Translations under genes and position numbers: made by a program
Assembly (NCBI GenBank): GCA_017640605.1
Contig: JAEPQH010000017.1
Coordinates: 17,727-81,726 of the forward strand
DNA from: Balneolaceae bacterium
GTDB taxonomy: Bacteria; Bacteroidota; Rhodothermia; Balneolales; Balneolaceae
Direction: 5' to 3'
DNA length: 64,000 bases
Notes under the pieces: model-generated
Told to the model about the DNA's origin: nothing
What the model saw: the letters and a program-made list of their open reading frames with translations, nothing else
Databases searched by the model: none
Shown here: piece by piece, positions 1 to 9,551 of the stretch
Numbering within the stretch: the first letter of the stretch is position 1
How the letters are laid out: each line of letters begins with the position of its first letter

Positions 1-1
1 C

Positions 2-1417
2 ACCAATTTTACGTTCAATGCTTTTTTGCAAAATAACCCATCACTTAGCGAAACTATTTTCTTACAGTTCGATGATAATGGTGACCTATGGCAAGGCACT
101 AATTTTGGAATGAATTATTTCAAGTTTTCAGAGGAAAACAATTTTTCAAACCCATTGCATCTGCAGTATACTTTAACAACTTCAGGTAATGGATTAGAGT
201 TTAATGGAGATGCCTCTGCATTAGATGATCAGGGGAACTTATGGTTTGGATCTGCTACCCGAGGATTAGTTAGATACCAATCCGAAAAATCATCATTAGC
301 GAAGACTTATGTAGATCCGCCACGTATCTTTCTGAGAACGGTTTTTGCCAACGATAATCTGGTATACTCTCAAACAAGCGACACATTAAACTCCACGCAG
401 TTGGACATTGCTTACGATCAAAACGATCTTACTTTTAATTTTAATACAGTGGATTACTTAAACATTGACGGAATTTCAATTCGATATTTTTTAGAGGGAT
501 ACGACAGTAACTGGAAGCAAGAGTTTGATCTAACCCAAATCAGATACACAAATTTACCACCGGGCACATACAATCTTCAAGTTGCTGCAAAATCAAAACT
601 TTCGGATTGGACCGAGCCTCAAGAACTTTCATCAATTACTGTATTAAAACCATTTTATTTTACAGTTCCATTTTTTGTGATTGTAGGCCTTGCACTTCTA
701 GGTATGATCAGTGCCTATATAAAAGCAAGAGTAAACCGTATTGAGAAAAAAGAACTCCAACTTCTTGTTGATAAACAGACAGGAGAGCTAAAAGAAGCAT
801 TAGCAGAGAAGGAAGTATTGATTAAAGAAATCCATCATCGGGTTAAGAATAATTTAGCAGTTATATCAGGCTTGCTGGAATTGCAAGGCTTTAGAATGCC
901 CGCTGGTGATGCTAAAATGGCCATTCAAGAGAGTAAAATGCGGGTTATAGCCATGTCAAAAATACATGAGAACTTGTATCAAAACCATGATTTAGCCAAT
1001 GTTGATTTCCGTAAGTTTATTCAGGATTTGATAAAAAGTATCCAGCAAACCATGGATTTAGCTGAAAAAAACATCGAAGTGATTTCATATATCGATGATG
1101 TACAATTTGATGTGAATATTGGAGTACCACTTGGTTTAATAATAAATGAGTTGCTGAGCAATGCCTACAAACACGCTTTTATAGGGAAAAAAGAAGGTTC
1201 TATAAATATCTTATTTAAGGAAAAGGAAGAAGTCTTTGAACTATGCGTTACCGACAACGGTGTTGGTGCGGACCCAAACATCTTAAATCAAAAATCGAAG
1301 TCGCTTGGCCTTACCTTAATTAAATCGTTATGTGTTCAAATTGGAGGCTATATTGAGTACGAGACAGAGGAAGGTTCGCAATTTAAACTCATACTCCCGA
1401 AGAAATCGTTAGAATGA
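2..1417 (+). CDS. Sensor histidine kinase, C-terminal part (5' end outside window)
   Basis: The reading frame is open to the left edge, so the start is missing; the TTG at 26 is not a real start because the frame continues upstream with sequence resembling the next gene. Order of parts in the fragment: end of a two-component-regulator propeller, a Y_Y_Y domain (about residues 143-216), one membrane helix (about 221-241), a short coiled region, a HisKA_2 dimerisation/phosphoacceptor segment with the EIHHRVKNN motif (about 276-284), and a HATPase domain with N-box NELLSNAYKH and G1 box DNGVGAD. It should sit in the inner membrane with a periplasmic sensor and a cytoplasmic kinase. There is no receiver or AraC output domain, so it needs a separate response regulator, which is not visible here. 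It is a close paralogue of the following gene. Confidence 0.9.
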   Translation, partial: TNFTFNAFLQNNPSLSETIFLQFDDNGDLWQGTNFGMNYFKFSEENNFSNPLHLQYTLTTSGNGLEFNGDASALDDQGNLWFGSATRGLVRYQSEKSSLAKTYVDPPRIFLRTVFANDNLVYSQTSDTLNSTQLDIAYDQNDLTFNFNTVDYLNIDGISIRYFLEGYDSNWKQEFDLTQIRYTNLPPGTYNLQVAAKSKLSDWTEPQELSSITVLKPFYFTVPFFVIVGLALLGMISAYIKARVNRIEKKELQLLVDKQTGELKEALAEKEVLIKEIHHRVKNNLAVISGLLELQGFRMPAGDAKMAIQESKMRVIAMSKIHENLYQNHDLANVDFRKFIQDLIKSIQQTMDLAEKNIEVISYIDDVQFDVNIGVPLGLIINELLSNAYKHAFIGKKEGSINILFKEKEEVFELCVTDNGVGADPNILNQKSKSLGLTLIKSLCVQIGGYIEYETEEGSQFKLILPKKSLE

Positions 1418-1617
1418 AGGGACATGCTCTATAATCCGATTAATATTCCTCTAACTCTGCATGTATAGGATTAAATTTAATTGGATGACACTAATTTTTA
1501 ATTCTGCCTGAAATTTATTCTCTTTAACATCGGAAGGAAAAGTCGATAAGGAAACTAGAGTACACCTCGTTTTGGTTGTTATCAGTATCCCTTCAATTAA
1601 GGTATCAAGATTTAAAA

Positions 1618-4600
1618 ATGGATTGTTCGTTTATGAGGAAGCGAGGGAATTCCCCACTTTTTTTATTGATTTTGATCGTCGGCTTTTCGTTGTATGATGG
1701 TGTCTTTGCTCAAAAATTCAACATTCAACAATACACCGCCAATACCGGTTTACCTTCAAATAATGTTTTTGATGTCGAATTCGACAAACTAGGCAACGTT
1801 TGGTTTGCTACTTCCGATGGGGTAGTTAAATACGACGGAGCAGTATATAAAACATACAATCAAGACGATGGTTTAAAGGACCCGGTACTATTTGATCTAT
1901 TTATTGACCATAGCGGAATATTATGGGCAAGTACCGATCAAGGTGGCGTTGCGAAATACGAAAAAGGAACCTTTACCTATCCGCCACAACTCGATTGGAT
2001 AGATTCGACCATTGTGCATTATATCGGGCAAGATCCTCAGGGGAACCTTTGGCTTTCGTTAGATAACGCCGGTTTTGTGATTTTAGATGAAAACCTGGAA
2101 ACGAAACATCGCTTTACCATTGCAGAGGGGCTTCCGTCCGATTTGATGTTTCATTTCAATTTTCAGCTTCAAGATCGAGTACTTATTTCTACCTATGCAG
2201 GAGTTGCTGCTTATGATTATGAATTAAATGAGATTACTGACATTTGGAATCTGGAAGACGGGCTTAGCGGTGAAAAAACCTACGAAGTTCTGGTAGATAA
2301 AAGCCAAAATATATGGGTAGGTACAGATCAGGGTATTTCTGAGATTCATTCGGATGGAAAAGTAACAAACCGGGAGAAAGTTGCCGATTACAAATTAGGT
2401 TATGTGTTTGCGATCGAACAAACAGAAGATGGCAAAATTTGGATAGCAACTGATCGGAATGGTCTGTTTTGGATTGAGGATAAGGCTGAGACCCACATCA
2501 CTGTAAAAAATGGTATTAGTTCGAACAATATTTTCAATTTGGCTAAAAGCCCGAGCGGCGAAGTCTGGATCACAACGGATGGCAACGGTGTAAACGTTTT
2601 TGTTGACGACGAATTTCGGATTTATGACGAATCGAGCACTCTAGATGCCTACAGCGCTACTACAGTATTACAAACTAGAGATGGCACCATCTGGATAACC
2701 ACCGAGAATGGAATAAGCTCGGTTAAAAACGGAGAATTCAAGAATTATCCACTGTTACTACAAGACTACGAAAATGAATTGATTCTAAGAGCAAGTGAAT
2801 TGCCAAACGGTAACATTTTGATGATTACGAATAACTACTCATTACTTGAGTTTGATGGTTCCCAATTTTTTAAGTCCCCGTACGATTCAATCTTCGAGAA
2901 TGAATTAATAAATGAAGTTGAAGTGATAGACGGAACAGTTTGGTTTATGGCATTAAGGAGGGTAATAACAGATACAAATGGATCAATTAACTATTATGAG
3001 CCAGTTACAACAGATCAGTGGCAAAGCGAATTCAATGTAATATTCAAAGATAGTAGGGGAATTTACTGGTTTGGCACACAAGGTGGTTTGGTTCGTTTTG
3101 AAGATGGAGCATTCACCTATTTTACCATAGAAGATGGGCTTCGAAACAATCGCATTTCACACATTAAAGAAGATGACCACGGCAACCTTTGGTTAGTGCA
3201 TAATGTTGGGGTAGACATACTGCGCGGAATTCAAGAAGATGGTTCATTCTCAGAAATCACACCATTCGAAACAGAAGAATTATATATCGATGAAACGAAT
3301 TTTTTACAGTTTGATGCAAGCGGAAACCTATGGCAAGGTACTAACGCCGGGCTAAATTACTACAACCTGGAAGAATTTGAGGCTTTCGGCCGATATCAGC
3401 ATATACATATTCCGCTTCAAAATTATGGCTATGGTACAGAGTTTAGCGTATATGGTAGCCTGTTAAGCACAGACTCAACACTTTATTTTGGTACGTATAA
3501 CAATGGATTAATTACTTATAAATTTAGAAATGGTGAGTACCAACTTCACCCCGACGAAGCACCAAGAGTATTTATTCGCTCCATTACAGCCGGTTCAGAT
3601 GTGGTATATAATCAAGAAAATGGCGAACAAGATGTAGATCGTATTGTTGTTGATAACAGCCAAAATAATATAACCATAAAACTAAGTGCGATTAGTGAAA
3701 AGTATCCGCGAAGAATAAATTATCGATATCGGCTGGAAGGGTTACAGAACGAGTGGGTAGTGGCAGAAAATATTTCTCAAATCCGCTACGAAAGTTTGCC
3801 CTCAGGAACCTTCGACTTAATTTTACAAACAAAAGCACCCAATTCAGATTGGTCGGAAGTGCAACAGGGAATTCGCATTGTGGTTGAAAAACCCTTTTAT
3901 CTGCAGTTATGGTTTTTGGGGCTGATAATTCTTGCCCTTGGTTTTCTGATCTATGCCATCGACAAAGGCAGAGTTTCATTAATAGAAAAGAATTTATTAG
4001 AAAGCATTGTTTTTGAACAAACCAAAGACATAAAAAAAGCCCTCGACGAGAAAGAAGTTCTCATCAAAGAAATTCATCATCGTGTAAAAAATAATCTGGC
4101 TGTAATTTCTGGATTATTAGATTTACAGAGCCGCCAAATTGAAGAAGGTCCTGCCACCGAAGCTTTACAAAACTCGATGACACGAGTGCTGGCGATGGCT
4201 AAAATCCATGAGCAGCTGTACCAAAACGAAGATTTAGCAAATGTAAATTTTAAAAGCTTCATAACCAATCTTGTTCGCTCTTTAGATAACACGATAAGTG
4301 ATGCAGATCATCCTATACTCATAAACGAACAAGTAGCAGATATTTTTGTCGACGTTAACATTGGAGTGCCACTTGGATTAATGATCAATGAAATCCTCAG
4401 TAACAGCTTCAAGCATGCTTTCCAAGATCATGACGCAACAAAATTAGCTACGATTAACATCGATTTTTCAAAACTTGACGAGCACTATTACTTCATGCGG
4501 ATTGGAGACAATGGCATTGGTTCTGAAGAAAATCTGCTAGAAATTGAACATCAATCTCTTGGCATGACCCTCATAAAATCGTGGGCAATGCAATTGGATG

Positions 4601-4659
4601 CGGAATTAACGTACGACGGCTCTGATGGGGCTGTATTTGAAGCTAAGATCCCTGTTTAA
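1618..4659 (+). CDS. Periplasmic-propeller sensor histidine kinase (HisKA_2 type)
   Basis: Full-length paralogue of the preceding gene, about 1013 residues. The frame opens at a TTG (1576), but ATG 1618 or ATG 1633 is more likely because a signal peptide with an RKR n-region and a hydrophobic core ending VFAQ begins at 1633. A long run of propeller repeats (NxWFATSDG/LWASTDQGG type) fills about the first 620 residues; then come a Y_Y_Y domain, one membrane helix (near 3890-3960), a helical linker, HisKA_2 with EIHHRVKNNL near 4067-4100, and a HATPase domain with NEILSNSFKH and GDNGIG. It is predicted to sense a periplasmic ligand and autophosphorylate. The ligand and partner regulator cannot be told from the sequence. 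It ends 17 bases inside the convergent crotonase gene. Confidence 0.92.
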   Translation: MDCSFMRKRGNSPLFLLILIVGFSLYDGVFAQKFNIQQYTANTGLPSNNVFDVEFDKLGNVWFATSDGVVKYDGAVYKTYNQDDGLKDPVLFDLFIDHSGILWASTDQGGVAKYEKGTFTYPPQLDWIDSTIVHYIGQDPQGNLWLSLDNAGFVILDENLETKHRFTIAEGLPSDLMFHFNFQLQDRVLISTYAGVAAYDYELNEITDIWNLEDGLSGEKTYEVLVDKSQNIWVGTDQGISEIHSDGKVTNREKVADYKLGYVFAIEQTEDGKIWIATDRNGLFWIEDKAETHITVKNGISSNNIFNLAKSPSGEVWITTDGNGVNVFVDDEFRIYDESSTLDAYSATTVLQTRDGTIWITTENGISSVKNGEFKNYPLLLQDYENELILRASELPNGNILMITNNYSLLEFDGSQFFKSPYDSIFENELINEVEVIDGTVWFMALRRVITDTNGSINYYEPVTTDQWQSEFNVIFKDSRGIYWFGTQGGLVRFEDGAFTYFTIEDGLRNNRISHIKEDDHGNLWLVHNVGVDILRGIQEDGSFSEITPFETEELYIDETNFLQFDASGNLWQGTNAGLNYYNLEEFEAFGRYQHIHIPLQNYGYGTEFSVYGSLLSTDSTLYFGTYNNGLITYKFRNGEYQLHPDEAPRVFIRSITAGSDVVYNQENGEQDVDRIVVDNSQNNITIKLSAISEKYPRRINYRYRLEGLQNEWVVAENISQIRYESLPSGTFDLILQTKAPNSDWSEVQQGIRIVVEKPFYLQLWFLGLIILALGFLIYAIDKGRVSLIEKNLLESIVFEQTKDIKKALDEKEVLIKEIHHRVKNNLAVISGLLDLQSRQIEEGPATEALQNSMTRVLAMAKIHEQLYQNEDLANVNFKSFITNLVRSLDNTISDADHPILINEQVADIFVDVNIGVPLGLMINEILSNSFKHAFQDHDATKLATINIDFSKLDEHYYFMRIGDNGIGSEENLLEIEHQSLGMTLIKSWAMQLDAELTYDGSDGAVFEAKIPV

Positions 4660-5401
4660 ATCGGGCGAGGATAAACTGAGTAACCTCACTCTGCGATAGC
4701 GAGCCGCTTAATTTCGCGCGTTCTTCAAAGGTAGATTCAATATCTTCAAATCCCTCCCAAAGTGTAGTTTTTATTGCTCTCATTGCCGCCAAGCTGTAGC
4801 CGGCTAGTTGTTCGGTGAGTGAATGCACTTCATGCTCCAATTTCTCAAAATCTTGAACTACTGCATTGTACAATCCCTTTTCCTCGGCCCAATCACTGCT
4901 TTTCCAATTGGTTGAGTCGATAGTAAGTGTTGAAAAAGCGGAGATTCCAATTTTTCGAATTACAGCCGGCGCAATAACAAATGGGCCAAATCCAATAGAG
5001 AGTTCACTTAATTTGATGGATGCAGTTTCACTTGCAATGGCATAATCACAGGCTGCAATAATGCCAACCCCACCGCCAACGGCTTTACCCTGCACACTAG
5101 CAATTACAAATTTAGGGCAGTTTTTAATGGCTAAGATCAAATGCCCAAATCCTTTAAAAAAAGTGTTCGCTGTTTCCTCAGAGTCAATTGCTAATAACTC
5201 ATCAAAAGAAGCTCCGGCACAAAAAGCGCCATCACCTTTGCTACGTAACACAATCACTTTAACCTCAGCATCATTTCCAAGCCGGGTTATCGACTCAGCC
5301 AATTTACTTAGTAATGCAGATGGCAGGGAATTCCCTTTAGGATGATAAAAATCCAGCGTTGCAATACTGTTTGTAACAGAAAGGGATAATTCACCGGTCA
5401 T
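4643..5401 (-). CDS. Enoyl-CoA hydratase/isomerase (crotonase) family protein
   Basis: 252 residues, normal for a crotonase-fold protein. Visible signatures are the FCAGASFDEL loop and the GKAVGGGVG oxyanion-hole region followed by CDYAIAS. Compared with classical enoyl-CoA hydratase, the first catalytic glutamate (GGGCE in the mitochondrial enzyme) is replaced by glycine, while the second is retained in LSELSIG. Hydratase activity by the two-glutamate mechanism is therefore doubtful; an isomerase, thioesterase-like or other acyl-CoA reaction is possible. It starts with ATG at 5401 and overlaps the upstream minus-strand gene by 11 bases, suggesting translational coupling. Its 3' end overlaps the convergent kinase gene by 17 bases. 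Confidence 0.85.
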   Translation of the reverse strand: MTGELSLSVTNSIATLDFYHPKGNSLPSALLSKLAESITRLGNDAEVKVIVLRSKGDGAFCAGASFDELLAIDSEETANTFFKGFGHLILAIKNCPKFVIASVQGKAVGGGVGIIAACDYAIASETASIKLSELSIGFGPFVIAPAVIRKIGISAFSTLTIDSTNWKSSDWAEEKGLYNAVVQDFEKLEHEVHSLTEQLAGYSLAAMRAIKTTLWEGFEDIESTFEERAKLSGSLSQSEVTQFILARFKQGS

Positions 5402-5744
5402 AATAACTCGGATGCGTGTTTAGAATTAATTGAGCATTGTTGAGTGATTGATTAAATCTACTATACGAAACCGGTCGAAAAGCGCGCTGATCAAATGGCA
5501 CGAGGGCATTAAACTGGTCTATTGGGGAGCTGAACTTGAGTGACTGTAAAAAAGCACCGGTGTGGAAGAGAAAGTCACTCCTCGATTCAAATTGAGTTAA
5601 AATTGTTAAATCATCAGTTAATGATGGAACCAGGTTAACCTGCACAAAACGAAACTCTGCATCTTTAGGAACATCAGCATTGGACTGTGCAAAGGCAACA
5701 GATGCTGAAACACTCAATAAAAGGGTAACCATCAAAGTTTTCAT
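5391..5744 (-). CDS. Small secreted protein of unknown function
   Basis: 117 residues starting MKTLMV with a clear signal peptide (hydrophobic core, cleavage after VAFAQ near residue 20). The mature part is soluble-looking, without cysteines or a recognisable domain; it contains a stretch on tolerating deviations in the order DAEFRFVQVNLVPS and ends NTHPSYYDR. No family was recognised. It is the first gene of a two-gene minus-strand unit with the crotonase (11-base overlap) and is divergent from the M61 peptidase gene at 5838. A periplasmic role is inferred only from the signal peptide. Confidence 0.7.
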   Translation of the reverse strand: MKTLMVTLLLSVSASVAFAQSNADVPKDAEFRFVQVNLVPSLTDDLTILTQFESRSDFLFHTGAFLQSLKFSSPIDQFNALVPFDQRAFRPVSYSRFNQSLNNAQLILNTHPSYYDR

Positions 5745-5837
5745 GCTCCTAAGATAGATGAAAATGTGTGTAAAAGAGAAATTACTTTAGGGATTTTACA
5801 ACTACTTTCTTGCCCTAGAGCATTCAAAAAAGCCATT

Positions 5838-7634
5838 ATGATTAAGATTCTTCGATTTGTACTGATATTAACTAATGTCAGTATTCCACTGCAAGCTCAA
5901 ACCGTTCATAAGTATGAAATCTCGTTCGAAAATGCTATTCATCACGAAGCTCAAATCAAAGCTACCTTTACCAATTTAGATGACGGACCTTTTGAAGTGC
6001 GAATGAGCCGAACCTCACCCGGCAGATATGCTATCCATAATTTCGCAAAAAATGTATATGCGGTTTCCGCAAGAGATGGACAAGGCAATGAGCTCAAAAT
6101 TTCTCGTCCGAATCCTCAACAATGGGATGTTACCGGCCATGATGGAACCGTTGTTTTTGAATACACCCTGTTTGCAAATCGAGGAGATGGAACCTACTCT
6201 CAGATTGATGAAACTCACGCCAGCCTGAATATTCCTGCAACATTTGCTTATGCAAGAAATTATATGCATCGCCCGGTAGAAATTACGTTTAATGTGCGGG
6301 AAGATTTAAACTGGAGCGTAGCCACTCAATTAAAATATGAGGGTGGTACAACCTATAGCGCACCGGACGGGTACTATTTCATGGACAGCCCGGTGTTGAT
6401 TGGTGATTTCCATTTACGTGAAGAAATGGTTGACGATCAATTAATACGGCTTGCATTGCAATCTCCCGCAAACGATAGCGAAGTGAATGAATATTTCTCT
6501 AAAGTGATGGCTATTGTGAAAGCACAAAAAGAGATTTTCGGCGAACTTCCAAGTTTTGATTACGGTGAATACACCTTCCTTTTATTGTATATGCCAAATG
6601 CGAGTCGGGATGGGATGGAGCATCGAAATTCAACCATTGTTACCAATCAAAAGGCTTTTGAAGAACCTTTGGCAGAAACTAGTATTGGTACCATTTCGCA
6701 TGAGTTTTTCCATGTATGGAATATAGAGCGAATTCGTCCTGCGAGTTTGGAGCCATTCGATTTTGAAGAAGCAAATATGAGTGGTGAATTATGGTTTGCT
6801 GAAGGATTTACAAGCTATTATACCACATTAACACTTGTTAGAGCGGGCATCTGGAGCGAAGAAGAATACGCGGATCGATTGGTGGGATCGATAAATCGAG
6901 TATTTAATTCTCCGGGTTTACAGTTTTTCAATCCCATTGAAATGAGTTATCGAGCACCTTTTGTGGATGCAGCCACATCCATCGACCCGACAAACAACGA
7001 GAATATTTTTGTTAGTTATTACACCTATGGAAGCGTTTTAGGTTTAGCACTAGATCTCTCACTCAGAACTCGAAGCGACGACAAAAATCTGGATGATTAT
7101 TTTAAATTGATTTGGGAGCTATACGGAAAAACTGAAATCCCTTATTCCATTCGCGATCTTAAAGCGGCATTGGCTTCTTATACAGATCAATCTTTTGCGG
7201 ATGATTTCTTTTCACGCTTTGTGTACCAATCTCAAATGCCGGACTTTGCCGGTTTGCTCAGAGAATTTGGGATTGTTATGGAAAAAGCGAATCCGGGTCG
7301 ACCAACTTTAGGAAATCGATTACTTAGGGTTGATGGTGGCTTTCAACTCAGTGGCAATGCTGTTAAAGGTTCTCCCTTATACGAAGCTGGTATACAATCA
7401 TCCGATATAATTACTTCGATCGGTGGCAGAACAATTTTACCCGGAGTGGAAGTAGAGGAAATACTAGAAGAACGCCGACCCGGACAAACTATCACTATTA
7501 AGTACGTACGATTTGGAGAAGAACGAACTGCGAGAGTTCGATTAATGGAGGATCAAAATTATAAAACCTCATTAGTACGTCGGCCAACTCGATCGGTACG
7601 AGAAAATCGAAATGCCTGGCTGGGGATTGAATAA
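5838..7634 (+). CDS. Secreted M61-family metallopeptidase with PDZ domain
   Basis: The open frame extends to 5766, but ATG 5838 gives a proper signal peptide (MIKILRF..., cleavage after PLQAQ) and is preferred; about 598 residues. The N-terminal beta domain is followed by a thermolysin-like catalytic domain with the zinc motif HEFFH and a downstream glutamate in ELWFAEGFTSYY, the third ligand typical of M61 (glycyl aminopeptidase-like) enzymes. A PDZ domain occupies about the last 90 residues (GSPLYEAGIQSSDIITSIGG), binding peptide C termini or aiding substrate selection. The location is periplasm or cell surface. It lies 57 bases ahead of the M24 peptidase gene on the same strand, and both look like peptide-degrading enzymes of the cell envelope. 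Confidence 0.93.
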   Translation: MIKILRFVLILTNVSIPLQAQTVHKYEISFENAIHHEAQIKATFTNLDDGPFEVRMSRTSPGRYAIHNFAKNVYAVSARDGQGNELKISRPNPQQWDVTGHDGTVVFEYTLFANRGDGTYSQIDETHASLNIPATFAYARNYMHRPVEITFNVREDLNWSVATQLKYEGGTTYSAPDGYYFMDSPVLIGDFHLREEMVDDQLIRLALQSPANDSEVNEYFSKVMAIVKAQKEIFGELPSFDYGEYTFLLLYMPNASRDGMEHRNSTIVTNQKAFEEPLAETSIGTISHEFFHVWNIERIRPASLEPFDFEEANMSGELWFAEGFTSYYTTLTLVRAGIWSEEEYADRLVGSINRVFNSPGLQFFNPIEMSYRAPFVDAATSIDPTNNENIFVSYYTYGSVLGLALDLSLRTRSDDKNLDDYFKLIWELYGKTEIPYSIRDLKAALASYTDQSFADDFFSRFVYQSQMPDFAGLLREFGIVMEKANPGRPTLGNRLLRVDGGFQLSGNAVKGSPLYEAGIQSSDIITSIGGRTILPGVEVEEILEERRPGQTITIKYVRFGEERTARVRLMEDQNYKTSLVRRPTRSVRENRNAWLGIE

Positions 7635-7691
7635 GTATTTGCTGCAAAATCAAAAGCTTTACATATTCCCGCTCCAATTAAAACAGATACA

Positions 7692-9038
7692 ATGAAAAAG
7701 CTACTCTTTACTCTACTATTCATCGGATGTTCATTTTCGGCGAATGCACAAACGATGCCGCATATCTTACCCATGAAAGAACGTGCAGCTGTTATCGATG
7801 ATGTGCTAAAAGATCGCATCGAAACCGTGCTTCCGGAAATAATGCGACGCGAAGGCTTAGAGATGTGGTTGATCATTTCCCGTGAATACAACGAAGATCC
7901 GGTGATGAAAACCATGCTCCCGGCTACTTGGTTAAATGCTCGTCGCCGTACAATTTTGGTGATTTACGATCGCGGACCGGAAGAAGGCTTGGAAACACTA
8001 GCCGTTGCTCGTTATGATGTAGGTGAGGTATTCAAAAAAGCGTGGGATAAAGAAGTACAGCCGGATCAATGGGCTCGATTGAAAGAAATCATTGAAGAGC
8101 GAGATCCAAAAAACATCGGGATAAATCAGTCGGAGCATTGGCAACACGCAGATGGAATGGTGTTAACCGACTATCAAGAGTTAGTTGAAGGAATTGGGAA
8201 GAAGTATTCTGATCGATTAGTGTCTGCCGAGATGGTAGCTGTTGGCTGGTTAGAAACCCGATCAGCTAAAGAAATGGAATTATATCCGCAGATTGTGCGT
8301 ATTGCGCATGAAATCATTGCGGAAGGTTTCTCATCTGCGGTAATTCAACCTGGTGTTACCACCACAGAGGACGTAAAATGGTGGTATAGAGAGCGAATTC
8401 GAGAATTGAAACTAGTTACATGGTTTCACCCAAGTGTTTCTATCCAACGTGCCGATCCGGAATCCTTCGATCACCTTCGAACCTTTGATCGCGCTCCGGA
8501 AAACAATGTGATTCAACATGGCGATTTATTGCATGTCGATTTCGGTATCACATATCTCCGTTTAAATACCGACACTCAGCAACACGCCTATGTTCTCCGT
8601 CCAAAAGAAACTGAAGTACCTGATTACTTGAAAGTTGCTTTCGATAATGGAAATCGATTACAGGATATCTTCACCAACAATTTTAAAGAGGGTAGAACCG
8701 GAAACGAAGTGTTGGCAATGTCGCGCAAGCAAGCAATTGATGAAGGCTTAAAACCTTCGATATACACACACCCGATAGGTTTTCATGGTCATGCAGCAGG
8801 AACAACGTTAGGAATGTGGGACGCCCAAGGTGGTGTGCCCGGTGATGGTGATTATCCGTTAAAACTCAATACCGCATATTCTATCGAATTAAATAACGCG
8901 ACTTATATTGAAGAATGGGGTAAAGAAATTCGCATTATGCTGGAAGAGGATGCATTTTTTGATGAAACCGGCGTTTGGTATATCGATGGTCGACAGCGTG
9001 AGATTATGACGATTCCGAGAGTGCCGGCGAAGCAGTAG
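7692..9038 (+). CDS. Secreted M24-family aminopeptidase (Xaa-Pro peptidase-like)
   Basis: 448 residues with a signal peptide (MKKLLFTLLFIG..., cleavage after ANAQ). An N-terminal creatinase-like domain precedes the pita-bread catalytic domain. All five metal ligands expected in M24 can be picked out: Asp in LHVDFGI, Asp in LNTDTQQ, His in GFHGHAAG, Glu in YSIELNN and Glu in IMLEED. It should remove N-terminal residues, perhaps before proline, from peptides in the periplasm. It follows the M61 peptidase and could be co-transcribed with it. The stop codon is immediately followed by a short heptad array and then a 0.5-kb noncoding stretch. Confidence 0.92.
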   Translation: MKKLLFTLLFIGCSFSANAQTMPHILPMKERAAVIDDVLKDRIETVLPEIMRREGLEMWLIISREYNEDPVMKTMLPATWLNARRRTILVIYDRGPEEGLETLAVARYDVGEVFKKAWDKEVQPDQWARLKEIIEERDPKNIGINQSEHWQHADGMVLTDYQELVEGIGKKYSDRLVSAEMVAVGWLETRSAKEMELYPQIVRIAHEIIAEGFSSAVIQPGVTTTEDVKWWYRERIRELKLVTWFHPSVSIQRADPESFDHLRTFDRAPENNVIQHGDLLHVDFGITYLRLNTDTQQHAYVLRPKETEVPDYLKVAFDNGNRLQDIFTNNFKEGRTGNEVLAMSRKQAIDEGLKPSIYTHPIGFHGHAAGTTLGMWDAQGGVPGDGDYPLKLNTAYSIELNNATYIEEWGKEIRIMLEEDAFFDETGVWYIDGRQREIMTIPRVPAKQ

Positions 9039-9059
9039 TCAATATTCAATATTCAACAA
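9039..9059. repeat. Short heptad tandem array (TCAATAT units)
   Basis: Three 7-base units begin right after the TAG stop of the M24 peptidase gene: TCAATAT, TCAATAT, TCAACAA. The same TCAATAT unit recurs in phase beside the larger TCTCACG array at 46612. It is treated here as a minimal member of the heptad-array family described elsewhere in the window. Confidence 0.5.
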
Positions 9060-9551
9060 GGAGTTTTCAAGTTTCAATTGGTTGCTGTGAAATCTGTTTG
9101 ACGGATTGAGTTTTAAGTTAAATGTAAAATTCGACCGACCACACCTGTCTTCATCATTGTAAGAACAGGGATTTGTTGATTGAATTCAGAGCAGTTTTAT
9201 AGAGTCTCCCCTCCTTAATAAGGAGGGGAACAAGGGGAGGTCAGAATCAACCACGAATTTGTCTTATTAGCTCCAGCTCAAGCTTTAAACAATCGACCTC
9301 ATCTGTCTTCTCCTTCGCAAGGAGAAGGACTCGTTGATATAATATCGAAGCGGGGAAAGTTTAGCAAAATGCTTTACGGAAGTAGTCCGTCTGACAGTTT
9401 ATTTGAGTACTCAACTTACCTCAAACTTTCCCTCCTTGAGGAGGGAGTTTCTGCTTAGAAGTGAATTAACGACATCGCGATAGGGAGGTGTTAAACCGAG
9501 AGTTCGTTAACATCTATTTTTTCAGTGCTTTGGTGTTTCAGTGGCTAACAA
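9060..9551. repeat. Noncoding spacer rich in CCTCCTT-type palindromes
   Basis: About 490 bases without a credible gene. Three perfect hairpins stand out: 9208-9228 (nine-base arms CCCCTCCTT/AAGGAGGGG, loop AAT), 9308-9328 (CTTCTCCTT/AAGGAGAAG, loop CGC) and 9429-9446 (TCCCTCC/GGAGGGA, loop TTGA). The flanks of the second hairpin (GACC...CTGTCTTC before it, TTGAT after it) recur in degenerate form around 9135-9180. These look like dispersed intergenic palindromic repeats. They could also act as bidirectional terminators between the convergent M24 peptidase and punA genes, but no strong T-tract is present. Confidence 0.6.

Noticed and set aside
1418..1617. Regulatory element between the two sensor kinase genes
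   Set aside because: Only weak, imperfect dyads (CTATAATCC/TATAGGATTA type) were seen; not enough to call.
9208..9328. Exact 100-base spacing of two hairpins (9208 and 9308)
   Set aside because: Only one such pair; the third hairpin does not keep the spacing, so it is likely chance.
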